A DNA stretch of 64,000 nucleotides from Rhynochetos jubatus (lineage: Eukaryota > Chordata > Aves > Eurypygiformes > Rhynochetidae): positions 26,514,700 through 26,578,699 of the forward strand of contig CM050657.1 of NCBI GenBank assembly GCA_027574665.1, given 5' to 3'. Positions 33,471-45,323 of this stretch are shown here, one piece after another (positions within the stretch are counted from its first letter, which is position 1; each line of letters begins with the position of its first letter). A program made the translations under genes and the position numbers. Below the pieces are notes generated by a model, which did no database searches, was not told the DNA's origin, and was given only the letters and a program-made list of their open reading frames with translations.

Positions 33471-36300
33471 CTATCAGAAATGGCAACACCACCCCCATGG
33501 CTGTCAGGGCAGGATGAGTGCCAAGATTTCTCAGACAACTGCTACGAAGTGCTTCAGATCTCTTCAGCAGTCAGTTTTCAAGCAGCTGGGTCGATTCCAA
33601 CATTATGTGAGCAAGCTGCATTTTTAATGCGTATTGCCTGCAAAACCTTGGTTCCGAGGCCTCGGTGGGAATGAAGGCGGCTTTCAACACCACAGACCTA
33701 GCCTGGGTACCCATCAGGACCCACGGCAGACATTCCCATCGCTTCCTTTCATGAAGCCGGCAGTACCCACCGCAGGGCACACGCCTCTCCGGGGCACTGG
33801 GGGAGGAACAGCCACTCCGTAGCTCTGTGCTGCTCCTCTTCTTTATCAGCCTCAACAACCCGGTCCCACCTAGCCTAGAAGGGAAGGGCAGCAACAGCTT
33901 TCACCTGAGAGGACAGTCCTGAAAGACCACGTCCCTGTTTGAAGCTCTTTCTGGAGCCAGCTGTCCCAGGCCAGAACTCACTTTTCAATCTGTTAGGGCC
34001 ATTTTCTCCCCTCCTGACACTTAAAGCTAATATAAAGACTTTTACTAGCCCTTTGGAGCCAACAAGTCCAGAGAGCTCAGTGTTATGACAAATACAAGAT
34101 GCATTAGTGTGTCTACATGGATTTAAAGCAGTCAGAGGTCTCGTGACTATCAAGAATCAGGAAACCTAGCCACAAGGGTTTCTTTAACCCTTTTTATTAA
34201 AACCCAAATTCTTTCCATGCTGCATTTTTCCAGTAAGGCAAGCAGAATACTGCAACCAAATGTGGCCATAAAATGGAAAAGAGTGAAAACAAATGACATT
34301 TCTCTTGTGGGTTCCCTTTCTGGACTACAGTTTTGCACAAAGTCCTCATTAACTCTCAAACAGATTTGAGGTAACACCAGCTCACAGAGAGTGAGGGGAA
34401 ATCAGAATTCATTCCCTCAATTGTATTCACGAAACACCGCGTAACTAGACCTACAGCTGAACAGTGAGCACAAACCTGTGACAGGAACAACATTCCTTTG
34501 GTAAGGCCTGAAACAAAAATAAAGGTACAGCATGCCAAAGACCAGAAACTCTAGAGGAAGCTGTGGAATGCACATTTAAGTGAAAACTGGTGCACTGTGT
34601 AGGGACACTGAAATAAAACATCACACAGAGGTAACGATGCCAGGCCCAGTCCAGCCAGCAGTAACATTCCTGATCATTTCAGTGGGAAAAGGTTTCCACC
34701 CAAATTCTAAATGCTTCACACATGCTAAACAGCAATACACATGTATATTTAAAGAGCTCATTTTTGCCTGCCATCTTCTAATAATATCTTAATTAAACAG
34801 AAACTTGCAACAGTTTCCTTGTCTTGGAATACAAAAATTAGCGTCAACATACATGACAAATTAGTCATCACAAGTTACAGAAAAGTAGCAGAGGAGAAAG
34901 TCCATGGCAGTGTCCAGAAGATCTGCTCACATAGCGAAGAAAACGGAAAAAACCACACCACATCTCTGCTGAGTTTTTCTAGGAGGTTAATTCTGAATAG
35001 GTTCGAAATTAGGCTGGGCAGGCAGGTGTAATCATTACCAAGACTGATAGACTGTAAAGCACCAGTGTTCAAACCTTAATTTAAATCTCCTGTAGAATTC
35101 ATATGAAAAGGCATATGAGGTGGTCTCTGTTCGACTGCTGTGAACTTTCCATTATACCAAGTAGTCTATAAAATATTTTCCAGAAGACTGTTTGCTGTCC
35201 TCATTATACAGTGTGATATATAATCTATATCATTCGTAGTTCATTCTCTCCTTGGCAATTTACCAGCAGTAAAATAATAAACCTGTTTTATGTTTTCAAG
35301 TCAATAAATAGCACAAAAATAAAGTAAAAAATCTTTCACTTTAAAGGTCCATTTCTCCTCTTTTGTTTGTGTTTTTTTAACAGAAAGCTTTTTAGTCTGA
35401 TAGAGATTAAGTAAGAACTAAAATCAACAGTTTTAGAGTCTATCAAATTTAGAAGAGAAAATTCTCAAAGATTATAAAATACAGTTTTGGGGGGTTTTGT
35501 GCTTAAATCTGAAATTATTTGGGTTCAAAGGACAGTGAATTCATTAAAGAAGCTGCTAATAAAAACCGTTCCAGCCTTTTATTTAGTTTTTAATATAAAA
35601 CTTATTTGACATATGCATTATAAGCTCCAGCCTCCCTAAGGGAACAGTGATTTCTCCGTGTCCAGGGTATGCTCTCTGGAACACAGAAAGGTTACTGTGA
35701 AGGTAATCAATCATGCCAGCAACCCGACAGTCTTGTAAACAGTGACCAAAACTGTTAGCTCCGGGATCCCTTGTAGCTGCCTTTCGTTTGTGCAGTGTAT
35801 AAATACATAGGTATAATCAATATTGTAATTAAATTCCCACCCTCTCATACTACTGTAATTCCTGGCAGATTAATTCCTAAAGCACTGCACCTGGAAAGAG
35901 TACAAGACGGTATTGATGGCTCTCCCTACTTTTTAGGGCCATCGGAAAAGTGCTGTCAATCATAGTGGGCTACTTGGGCCACTGTGATGGCTGGTTAGTG
36001 GCTCCATTACGGCGGGTTTCATTCCACATAGATGTTAGGGCTGACCAGAATAAAATTACAATAGTGATAGTGTTAATAATAATGGAAAAGCAGGGAGCAT
36101 CCCCCTGCCACATGACTGAGAGTAGCCATGCTCCTGTGCTGCTGCTGCAGCCCTGCGCCCCGGAAATTCCTACGGCCACGAAGGAGGGAGAGGGAGGGAA
36201 GGAAGAAATGCTCCATGCCAGATCAAAACCGTGCTAAGTGGCAGTTCCCCCTGACTTCCAGGCGGTTTCTCAGTTCACGGTCCTAGCGCGGCTTGACTTC
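33471..36300. other. Non-coding stretch
   Basis: No gene is recognised. The interval 33,640-33,880 is G+C-richer. From 35,080 to 35,640 it is strongly A+T-rich, with many AATAAA words and a small hairpin (35,214-35,232). The interval 36,120-36,300 is moderately CpG-containing and purine-rich on the plus strand (GAAGGAGGGAGAGGGAGGG). Confidence 0.5.
35214..35232. repeat. Short A+T hairpin (7-bp arms)
   Basis: TGATATA and TATATCA flank a five-base loop TAATC. This is common by chance in A+T-rich DNA. Confidence 0.6.
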
Positions 36301-36360
36301 AGGGGAGCTTTGTCAGGGCACGCCTCACTGAGGGGAGCTTTGTCAGGGCACGCCTCACTG
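36301..36360 (+). repeat. Exact 30-bp tandem duplication
   Basis: Two identical 30-bp units (36301-36330 and 36331-36360), each beginning AGGGGAGCTTTG and ending CGCCTCACTG, with no further copy on either side. The absence of any mismatch points to a recent event or a copied assembly segment. The unit length is ten codons, and the plus-strand frame across it stays open, but no coding evidence supports that frame. Confidence 0.97.
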
Positions 36361-36689
36361 AAACGTCAGAGTGCCTGCCAGTGGTTTCGGAGAAGCGAGG
36401 ACAACTTCCTATCTCACCATCACTGCAAAAACAAAAGCCTGCTCTTTCCAATAAGGTTTTTGTGAACCTGAAAGTATGCACAAAACACACAAATAATGAA
36501 ATAAAACGAAAAATATTTGTGACGCTCTTCTAGAGTGACATAGCAAAGACTAGTAAAAGCAAGGAGCACTTATTCTTCCTAGAGACAGCTGGTTTTGTTT
36601 AAGAAAAAGCTTGTTTAAAAACCCCAAGAAAAAACTCCTCGCTTTTCCAACCTATATCTCAAAGTACCTAATAAAAAGAAAAATCACCG
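36361..36689. other. Non-coding stretch
   Basis: Nothing recognised. A+T-rich after 36,480. Confidence 0.55.
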
Positions 36690-36775
36690 TTCCTCATTTT
36701 ACAGATAAGTAGTGTAATGGATTTATCAGGATCCAACACGGAACTGGAGGAGAGCTGGGAATAAGAACCATTTTC
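36690..36775 (-). mobile_element. MIR-like SINE relic
   Basis: CCTCATTTTACAGATAAG at the left and AGAGCTGGGAATAAGAACC at the right match, in the right order and at about the right distance, two conserved phrases of the MIR core read in reverse orientation. The middle is diverged. MIR copies are old tRNA-derived SINEs that are shared across amniotes and often survive as such fragments. The identification is from remembered family phrases. Confidence 0.55.
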
Positions 36776-36822
36776 CAAGTCTAGGAAAATGCTTTCCCAA
36801 AACACAGAGAACTTTCAGATTT

Positions 36823-36866
36823 TAAATAAATAAATAAATAAATAGATAGATAAATAAATAAATAAA
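36823..36866 (+). repeat. Compound (TAAA)n/(TAGA)n microsatellite
   Basis: Eleven uninterrupted 4-bp units: five TAAA, two TAGA, four TAAA (44 bp). Likely polymorphic in length. Confidence 0.95.
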
Positions 36867-37183
36867 TTCATAATCTCCAGAATACTGTTAGGCCCGTGAA
36901 GGCTACCCTAATTCCATGCCTTCTTGCATCCCTCAGAGCCTTCCTGCAAGTGATAACACTCACAGACCAAGCTCAGCAGGTGAAACACATATGCTGCATG
37001 GACCTAGGCATTTCTTCCAGGGTTTTGTCACTTCATTCCGATTTCACAGGGTGTGAATGGTTTGGAAGAAGCGGTGATTCTCCTCATGTGACATGAATTA
37101 TTTACCACAGTGGTGCCACAGACTCGGTTCGTGAAGAGAAACGCCAACTTCTTCAGGTCACTGTCCTTAAATTACTTTTATCC

Positions 37184-37197
37184 AAAAAAAAAAAAAA
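37184..37197 (+). repeat. Poly(A) run, 14 bases
   Basis: A simple homopolymer run followed by GGG. Confidence 0.85.
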
Positions 37198-37617
37198 GGG
37201 AACGTAGACCATGAATATAAGTTTATTTCAGTAAAAGTCCCATTAATATCAATGGAACCATTTTGAAAATGCCGCAGGTTTTCCAAAAAGGTGCACAGAC
37301 CACTGGACTCAATCCAGCTGTAGGATGCACCTGCATCTCTAGGCATTAGCAGGGCAATAAAGCCCCCCGTTACTAAAAATACACAATATACTGGAGCAGA
37401 AGAAAGCATGCAGTGGTTCAAAGCTACACAAACACAGAATTTCCTCTCTCCCTCCTTCCTACACTGAGCTCACCTTTCTCATTCAACTCAGAAGCAGCCT
37501 CCTCAGCTGAAGAAATCAAAGAACAGCACACCCGTGGGTAATTTTCCACAGGGAGATTCAGAAAAGCAACTTGTGAATCAGGAAAACCTGTGTACGTACT
37601 CCTTGCTCCTTTTTGTA

Positions 37618-37632
37618 CCACCCACCCACCCA
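37618..37632 (+). repeat. (CCCA)n microsatellite
   Basis: About 3.7 units of CCCA. Confidence 0.85.
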
Positions 37633-38450
37633 CACTTAGTTTCAATTCAGCGTCACCGCAAGCATTATTTTAAGAAGCGCCTTTGAACTGAGCCGTGCAA
37701 TACATCTCGACAACAGAAGTGGAAAAACCGACCGTCCAAAGAGGCAGCAGCAAAGCAGGCCAGCTCTGCTTCCCCGTGGTTAACGCGCTCTCGGCACTGC
37801 ACCGCCAGTGTCACAGGGAAAGGTTCTGGCTGGTTGGCACCCAGCTTTGGTGTGCATCGAGCAGCACTGCTAGGGCTTGAAGAGCCAGCTCCTCTTTCCT
37901 TTATTCCAGGAAATTCATATTCATGCACTGCCTTCACATATTTACAGTGCTTATGGTGGTCACTACTAACAGACCTTTTCACTGGTTGAAAGCAAGGCTG
38001 TACCTGGTTACAAAACCCACAGAACACTGCATGCAAGAAAACACCATTTCTAAAAACTTCTTATTCTCTCAATAGCTTTCCTCAGTTGGCTGGAAGAAAA
38101 CCTCCCCATGAGTAGCACCAGGGAAGAAACGAGGGTTCGTCAAATGAAGGGCTATCACCAACTTTTTTGCACATTCATGCCCAAACAGTACTAATTCATC
38201 AGGGATCAGCATTCTGCAAAAGAAAACTGCTCTGTGGCAAACAATCTGTCTTCTGTTGTCTTTATTCATTGTCAGAGATCAGATTTCTCCCAAAATAATT
38301 GGTAGGAGACACTCACTCACAACGACTAACAAAAGGGTAGATTCTTCTGAAGGCATCCAGAAGGGCAGAGGAACAAAGCAAACACACCTTTCACTACAGA
38401 CGAGGGAAACAAAACTCACTCATGGCCGCAGTGACATCCTTTCATCTCAC

Positions 38451-38542
38451 CTGTGGCAACTGCACCCCAGAATAACTCCCTTCCCTTCAGCGAAGTCGCT
38501 AGAATGCACGTCCGTACAAATGAGAGCAGCAGCAGCGTGACA
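38451..38542 (-). other. 92-nt exon-like segment, minus strand
   Basis: On the minus strand the acceptor CTGTTTTGTTGCTCAG| and the donor CACAG|GTGAGA are both strong. The 92 nt between are open in two frames and hold about six CpGs, while the neighbours are A+T-rich and CpG-poor. One reading begins Cys-His-Ala-Ala-Ala-Ala-Leu, the other Val-Thr-Leu-Leu-Leu-Leu-Ser. Neither resembles a family I know. It lies on the same strand as the putative transcript leaving the CpG island at the right end. Confidence 0.25.
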
Positions 38543-41462
38543 CTGAGCAACAAAACAGGCTGGTGCCAACAACCGCTTGGAATTAGTTTTTTATTGACTT
38601 CTGGGAGTATTATTTTGCATCCTATACAATCATCACATAGCGATTTACATAGTCTTTATCTTTTTAAAGATTGTTATATAGCTTTATATCAAAAACCCAA
38701 GAAGGAAGGATATCTAGACTGAAAATACCTACGGAATTACTTTGAAAAATATTTTTTTTATCTTTTCTGTGTCACAAAAAAGACACTTTATTTTAAAGGA
38801 AGTGCATCCAGGTGATGAATCACTGCCTCAGCAGAGATTTTACAGTCCGTGATTGAGTCATAAAGGAGAACAAAGCTGAGAACTGAGCCAGGGTAGCTGG
38901 TAGTTGAGAGGACTGGGACATAGGCAGCAGGCTGTGGGTGAAAACACACCAACACCGCACAAAGGATAAAAGAACAATTATCAAGGCCAAATAGAGACAT
39001 TCAGCTCTGGCAGCCCAACCCTGTGAGGCTGAATATAAGCTGTTCTCTTTTTTTGTTAATGCTTCCTTCTAATCGGATATTGACAAAGATTTTTATGTCC
39101 TCTGATGTTTGCCCTGAAAAGCCTAATGCTCGTTCAAAATTAATGTCTCATGTTACAGATCTCTATATTTTTCAGGAAACACAGAAATTTGACTTCTTCA
39201 AAAGCTTCACACAGGTTTTGTATTGTCCCAGATTTCAACTTTCCCATCACTTGAGCAAAGACCATGTATCACAGACTTTTTTCCTGTTTGTTTAAGTGAT
39301 GTTTTAAGAAGTGAAGGTCTGCCTTCTTCTCTAGGGGGGTAGGGTAACTTTTTTATTTATGTCTTCGCAGTCCTAGGCCTTCTCATTGGCCAATTTATTT
39401 TTCCACTTACTTCAAGCCATCAACCTATCTCTGCCATTAGCTCTGATTTATAATGCCCAGGAACATAATCCAATCATGAATCTTCCTTGGGAATGCTGTA
39501 GTGGCATGAGAAAAGAACTCCATTTAGTGCTCTTCCTAGGGTAGAAAACATGAAGTTTCCAGAGCTATCAAAAACATGAGAGACTCTTTTGTCTGATATT
39601 CCCATTCCAATCCTTGCAATGCATCAGCTCGGCAGAGAGCATGCCCATCAAGCGCTTACAGGTAGGGAGGAAAGGGATTTCCTGTCTCACAAAACTAGGA
39701 TTTCAAAGCACTCCCTTCCCACAACCGGATTTAACAGAGACCTTTCAACCTTTCCCCCAAATGAAAAGAGAAAGACCAGTTTACCAAATTAGCCAAAAGC
39801 TCGGATGAGGGAGATGCAGAGTTCAAAGTCCCAGTCTGAACTGGGCAGAGCTGGTCTCGGTTCTGCCAGTCAGGCGAGCATCTCACTTGGGTCATGCAGA
39901 GGTCCCTGTGCAGCCACCCTCTCTCAAATTTCCAGCTTCAATTTAAGAAATCTTACCATTTTCTCTCTCTTACTGCGAGCAAATAATTTGAACAAATCAC
40001 ATTTCTTCCCCCTAAACATCTCTTACTAAAATCCCACATCATGTCTGTTGTCAGCCCATGCTTTTGTCACGTAGTTCACAGGTTGCTAGGGGGTGAGATA
40101 TTCCATCTTTCATTTTAAACAAATACAGAGGGAGGCTGAAGAGCATTAGCCCAGTACGCCCCAAAGCTTGCACAATCAGAACTGCAAACAAAGAGAGCTG
40201 GATTTATTTATTCAGTCGATTTTGGGATCTCCCTGATGTTATTGCTTACTTTTTCCTGCCTTTATCGTTGGCCACTTCTATCGTAAATCGTCTAAACAGA
40301 GTGGAGGAGGGCTGTAAAATGATCTTAAGATTTATTACACTGCTTTTGCAGGATAAGGTTCTGCGATGCAGAATACAGAAGATTCCTGTGGAAACATGAG
40401 CCCTCTTTGGTCATGTTGATCTTTTCAGCTCCAACTGTCTGAAGTCACCTAGATGGCATAGGAGCCTAACCCCATTAGCTTGCAGTGCAACTTGCGCCTC
40501 TTAATGTTGCTTTTGAAAAGGGAGCTGAGAATAAAGATAAAGCCAATGCTACATAAAAATATCAAGTACAGTTCACTTAGAAGTTGTTAGAAGAGTTTTG
40601 CAATGTAGTTTTATAGCCAGGAGTCACCATTTCAGTCTGAACAACTTGGCAATTTTATATAGGATGTGTCCTATGTTCCTGTGCAGTTCCACATTATGTT
40701 CTCCTGAATGCCAATGAAGATTCCTCTTGAATACCGCAGTGCAATGAACAGCAAATTAATATATATCGATATGCCACTTGTCATAAAAAGTCTTGCCAAC
40801 AGTCCTCACACATCTCTATTGTTTTGTCTAATCAATAAAAAGACTTATCTCTGACTTTTACATGAAAATGGAAAAGAGCGAACGCTTGCCCATCTTGTAA
40901 AGCACAGCGCTCTTCTGAGAAATGTTTGGCTGGTACTGCTTCTTACAGTAACACTTTGCTTTAATGGCACTTTAAGGCTGAATTGACAGTGGAAGTCCCA
41001 CAGAAATGTTCAAGGCATCCACATTAATGCTAAATAAAAGTCATTATGATTTTAGAGATATGCCAGGACAGAAATATCTCATCTGGCAGGCTCCCTGTGA
41101 GCATGAGTGGGAGATGCTTGCTAGCCTTTTGCAAAGGTGGTCAGCTGGCGGATGCGAGGATCCCTTACACGTACACAGCACTTTCCTCACTAAAGTCCCC
41201 AACTCTTCTTACAGGCTGCTTCACATTTACTATTAAAATCAAAGTTGCTCTCGGGTCATTTCTGGGGCGAAGGGGCAGCAGACAGGCAGGCAACAGGAAC
41301 ACGATACATAAACAGCACTGGTGGTAACGGAGATGTTTTGCCAAGGATGAGCTCTGTGAAGGCTCCTTCGGTCGCTTAGAGCAGACAGAAGTGATCTTGC
41401 TGTTGCAAACTAATTGTTTGTCTTACATGTGCAAGAGAGAAATACAGCAGAAAACTTGCTGG
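38543..41462. other. Non-coding stretch
   Basis: No gene is recognised. GTGATGA (38,812) and CTGA (38,876) are spaced as in a box C/D RNA but lack a flanking stem. The rest is A+T-leaning, with a 10-bp palindrome ATCTTAAGAT near 40,322. Confidence 0.5.
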
Positions 41463-41527
41463 GATTTGGGATGGGATTCAAACTTAATGAGTTTAAATCA
41501 TTCATTGTTTGAATCCCTTCCTAGAAC
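41463..41527. repeat. Long hairpin, about 23 base pairs, miRNA-precursor-like
   Basis: GGGATTCAAAC (41473-41483) pairs exactly with GTTTGAATCCC (41507-41517). Inward, AATGA pairs with TCATT around a seven-base loop GTTTAAA, after a 2x4 internal loop. Outward, after one mismatch, TTTGGGA (41465-41471) pairs with TCCTAGA (41519-41525), with two G-U pairs. The total length (about 61-65 nt) and the two imperfectly paired arms resemble a short microRNA precursor. It matches no miRNA I can recall. Confidence 0.45.
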
Positions 41528-41759
41528 ATAGAAACCCTGAGTCAGTTCTTGGATTTATTCCCTGCTCCTGCCTGCCTGTGCTTCTTCCCCACAATGAGCT
41601 ACTCCTTGAGATTCCCTTGCTCCAGTCCCACTCCAGGGAGGGGGCACATATCTCCCCCAGGTAAATGACAAACGTACCTGTACTTTCGCAGCCCTGTACA
41701 GAGAAGAGGTGCATTAACATGCTGGCATGCTGACTACAGCTGGAAAAAGTAGAAAGGCC
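41528..41759. other. Non-coding stretch
   Basis: Nothing recognised. Confidence 0.55.
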
Positions 41760-41812
41760 AGTTTACAGATGGTGAACTAAGCTAAAAGGCCAGGAGTCGA
41801 GCCACTAGCTTG
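41760..41812 (-). mobile_element. Possible MIR-like SINE relic
   Basis: GTTTACAGATGGTGAACTAAG and GGCCAGGAGTCGAGCC resemble the reverse-oriented MIR phrases around TTTTACAGATGAGGAAACTGAG and GAGCCAGGATTCGAACC, with a large internal deletion. This is weaker than the copy at 36.7 kb. Confidence 0.3.
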
Positions 41813-43337
41813 CATTTCACACCTATATGCAATTTTCCTTCCCCTCCCTCCACAGGTACCGGCACATGCACAGAAAAGGAAATGGCTTTGGAAAGGAACA
41901 GACAAGCAGGTGATTCTCTCGTTTCATATTTTCTTCTCCCAAAGTCAAAGGCAGACTTTCAAGAAGAGAAAGCGTAAATGCCTGCATCAGGCAAAAGTGA
42001 GGTCATGCAGCTACTCGGGAGAATCCTACCTTTGGAACAAAGATCTGGAGGGACCCTGAAGCAGGAAAGTTAATTTTCCTTCCAAAACGTGTCCTTTAAA
42101 TGCTAAATGTGGTTAACCCAGACACCCATATTTATAACCAACTGCACTTTTAATCTTACCCATCTCCTACTCTTTACATAAAGTGCTCTGTCTTAAGCCA
42201 ACCCTAAACAAACCATCAGTTTTCTCAGTCATGTGTAAAAATCACCAGTGGAGAGCAGAAAAGCTGCAGGTGCTTGGAGCATACCAGCCTCATGTTTCAG
42301 CATGACTTCATGGGCTGAGAGTAGCCTGTTGTGGGATTTCCCGTCATCTGCCTGCCCGACACAGCTTCTCCACTGAGGCTGCTGGCCAGTTAGAGCTCAG
42401 ATAAACACAAAAAAAGAATCCCTATGTTTCTTCCAGGCAGGTTCTGTGTTGAGAAAATCACTCAGAAAAGGCAGACGTGCGTAGCCATCGCTACAACACC
42501 ATTTCTGATCGTGGGCTACTGTGACAGTGGCAGGAAAATACTGCCAATTGTGAAGATTTGAGCAGCTTAATTAAACCACTTCCATTTCAAATAATAAAGC
42601 TCAAAAGTAATTAATAAAAAGGATGTGGCAATCTCTGCAATAATATTTCATATTTACTGTTGGAGAAATAAACCCTTAAAAAGGTTAAATGGGCTCCAAA
42701 GGTGCAACAGAAAAGAATAAATTCTTAGGCAAGTTCAAATTCAGTTATGGGCTAGAGAGCGGGTTCCAGGCAACGTCTGTAAGACGAGACAGCTTCCTCA
42801 TTTGCAATAACTACCGAGACAGCTTCTCCATCTGCAAAAGAGATAATGGTGTTGACCTTCTTCGTGCATCCCTGTGACATCTACTGATGAAAAAGACACC
42901 ATAATAAATACACTTTCTTCTTAAACTATAATCCCGTGAAGTTTCTATGCAACAGATGAACCAGAATATCATCTTTTTGTGTCCCGGCATACAGAGACTG
43001 TCCTTGAGAACAAGGCAAGGAATACAGAGAAAAAAACATCTTACTAAGGAATTTAGATATTCTTCGTTAAACAACAAATAGCAACTGGGAACCAAGCGAC
43101 GGGGGTATCTACCATCACTGCCAGTGCTGAACCACCTCCGTTCCCCTGAACAGTGCTGAAAGTGAACAGCAGCTCATGAGTCATAGTTTTAGCTCTCTAT
43201 ATAGTTAGAAAATGCTTAAATTTTAAAACTTACAGAAGAAGTTGGCTGTTCTTTTCTGCAACCATGGCAGCCCCCAGCAGGTAACATGAGAGCTGTGCCT
43301 CTCACTGGACAGATAAAAGAGTAGAGGCTAGAATATC
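41813..43337. other. Non-coding stretch
   Basis: No gene is recognised. On the minus strand 42,030-42,055 is a 26-nt piece between acceptor-like TTTCCTGCTTCAG and donor-like AAAG|GTAGGA. A diverged 30-bp tandem duplication lies at 42,785-42,840. Confidence 0.5.
42785..42840 (+). repeat. Diverged 30-bp tandem duplication
   Basis: CGAGACAGCTTCCTCATTTG (from 42785) recurs as CGAGACAGCTTCTCCATCTG (from 42815), offset by exactly 30 bp with a few substitutions. It is older than the exact 30-bp duplication at 36.3 kb. Confidence 0.8.
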
Positions 43338-43398
43338 ATTATCCTTCATTTCACAAGTAGAAAACCAGGGCAAAGATTATTAGAAACATCTCCCAAAA
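43338..43398 (-). mobile_element. Possible MIR-like SINE relic
   Basis: TCATTATCCTTCATTTCACA followed by AAAACCAGGGCAAAG fits the reverse-oriented MIR run TTATTATCCCCATTTTACAG ... AAACTGAGGCACAGAG with several changes. Moderate to low confidence. Confidence 0.35.
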
Positions 43399-45286
43399 AC
43401 AAAGCGCTCAGCCCTGGGGCATACCCACTGCAGACCAGGGCATTAGTTAGATTTGCCTTCAGCACAGGCCCAGAACTAGAAACTTCCTTATGAACACAGA
43501 AGGACACGCCGTCAGGCATTTTATAACCTCTCTTTTTATACACATTTTTAAAAAATAGTTAAAATTTAATTCTTCACTGAAAGGCACAAAGTGTCTTGCA
43601 CCAGATATTGACCATTAAAGTGCTGACTACTCTGCAGACGTCACGACCGATTCGATTTTTCTAAGGAGCACACAGATATGGATTTAAAGTCTATCAAAAC
43701 GGGTTTTGTGACTGAAAAGTTGAAGCCGCAAAGCAAATCAAGAGCCTGGGAAATAAATCATAGCGCTCGTTTAAAATATACATGAAGCAGGTCTAAGATC
43801 TATCAAGTTGTCTTCCTGACAGCACAATCTTCCTTTGTCTCACTACTTTGGTGAAAAGTTGAAGCACCCAGTGAAGGGACTGAAATATCCTCGTTACCCA
43901 AAGAACAGGAACACCACTGCCAGCAGTGGGTCAACTGATCCCACACAGCCCCGTCGGTATACGCTTCGGCTGTGAACAGTAAGGGATCAGCACTTCTAAA
44001 GCAGGGAAACTAACCCATTCTTCATGCCTCTCCCAGGCCACAGTATCCTTTTTCTGAGGCTGCCAGAAGTGGAGTCTCACAAGTCACTTTTCATTACGCC
44101 CACCTAATGCAGCTGCAGTATGTGATGCATTTCTATTAGAAATGTAGGGCATTCGGATACTGTGAGCCCAGATAAATTTACTCTCTAGAAGCTGCACTAT
44201 TAATTTAACAGGAAACAATCCCCCCAAAAAAACCACTTTATTTTTGCTGTGTCTTATTCCAGACCATCAGATTTCGTCCATCAGTTTCAAATAGAGGGAA
44301 TCTAGGCTCCTAAGGAGAAAATTTATTTGCCAAGAACCTGATTTCTACAGCTTTTCAAGACTTGAGGAAAAAAGCCAACGGCAGAGAAGATGGAGAGGAA
44401 AGGCAGGCAAGTTAGCATATTTGGAATAGTATTATCCCAAACCACAGTTCTTACGTTACAGTATTGCATGAATGCTGTCCAGCCTCAGTGGACTATTAGG
44501 CCTGAATTTGATAGCTTAATAGCAGAGATTACAAAAACTCACATATAAAACCAGTAGTTGGAAAGTACAGAAATTCATATATACTCATTCTTTTCTAGCA
44601 TTAGCTACATTCTTGCAGAAGGTAATGTTAAATCTGCCAGGAGAAGGTCAAGACCACACAAAGAAAATAAATCATGGCATCGCTATGTGGACCTGTCTAG
44701 AGGTTAAGGATCTAAAGGACAAGCAGATACTCTAAAATATAAACAGCCCCTAGGGGATAATTACTTAACCAACTCCATTTGAGCAGTCCTGAACAGATGG
44801 TTTAGTAGGTATATCGACTATTGCTGTGTTTTGTGAAACTATTTATTACCCGCTGAGACTGGAAACAAATGATACTGTAGACATGTCGCTGGTTTTCTCT
44901 CTAATCCTGTGTATCCTTGCGGTATCTACTGACCCAGAAATATACTCCCAGAGGTACCATCTCCCCCAGGCTGTAACTACGTAAAGCAGCATCAAATAAT
45001 GTCTTGTAGGTATAAAGCATGAATAGATTAAGCACAAAGCAGGCTGTTTGGCTGCATTTTCTAGCTACTGTAAATTATAGTGACTGCCGTACAGTTAAAT
45101 GCACCTGAGATAATACTGAAGCTGCAGGAAGTGTATAAAAGACTCATCAGGTTTATGCCTGGCTGTGAATGCAGGGCCCGTGGCTGCTCAGCAATTGGCC
45201 CGCGCTTCTTCAACCACAAATACTTTTCTACTTCTTCCAGGCATCACACATACCAATGAGCTATATTTTACCTGAATTTCTTCCAG
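43399..45286. other. Non-coding stretch
   Basis: No gene is recognised. A+T-leaning with short frames. Confidence 0.5.
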
Positions 45287-45323
45287 TTCAGACCAGGAAC
45301 AGGCTTGCATCAGTTTATTCAGG
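45287..45323 (+). other. 37-nt exon-like segment
   Basis: The acceptor TACCTGAATTTCTTCCAG| and the donor CAGG|GTGAGTGTG enclose 37 nt, open in all three frames. A second GGGTGAGT lies about 150 bp downstream (near 45,475). No product is recognised. Confidence 0.12.

Larger units (their letters stand above)
36867..38450. other. Non-coding stretch
   Basis: No gene is recognised. It contains A14 (37,184-37,197) and a (CCCA) run (37,618-37,632). Open frames around 37,665-38,036 on the minus strand have no known similarity. Confidence 0.5.

Noticed and set aside
36238-36465. Frame with a perfect ten-residue repeat
   Set aside because: The repeat follows from the 30-bp DNA duplication. No other coding evidence exists.
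38812-38879. Box C/D-like pair (GTGATGA and CTGA about 60 nt apart)
   Set aside because: No terminal stem flanks the boxes and no clear C'/D' boxes are present.
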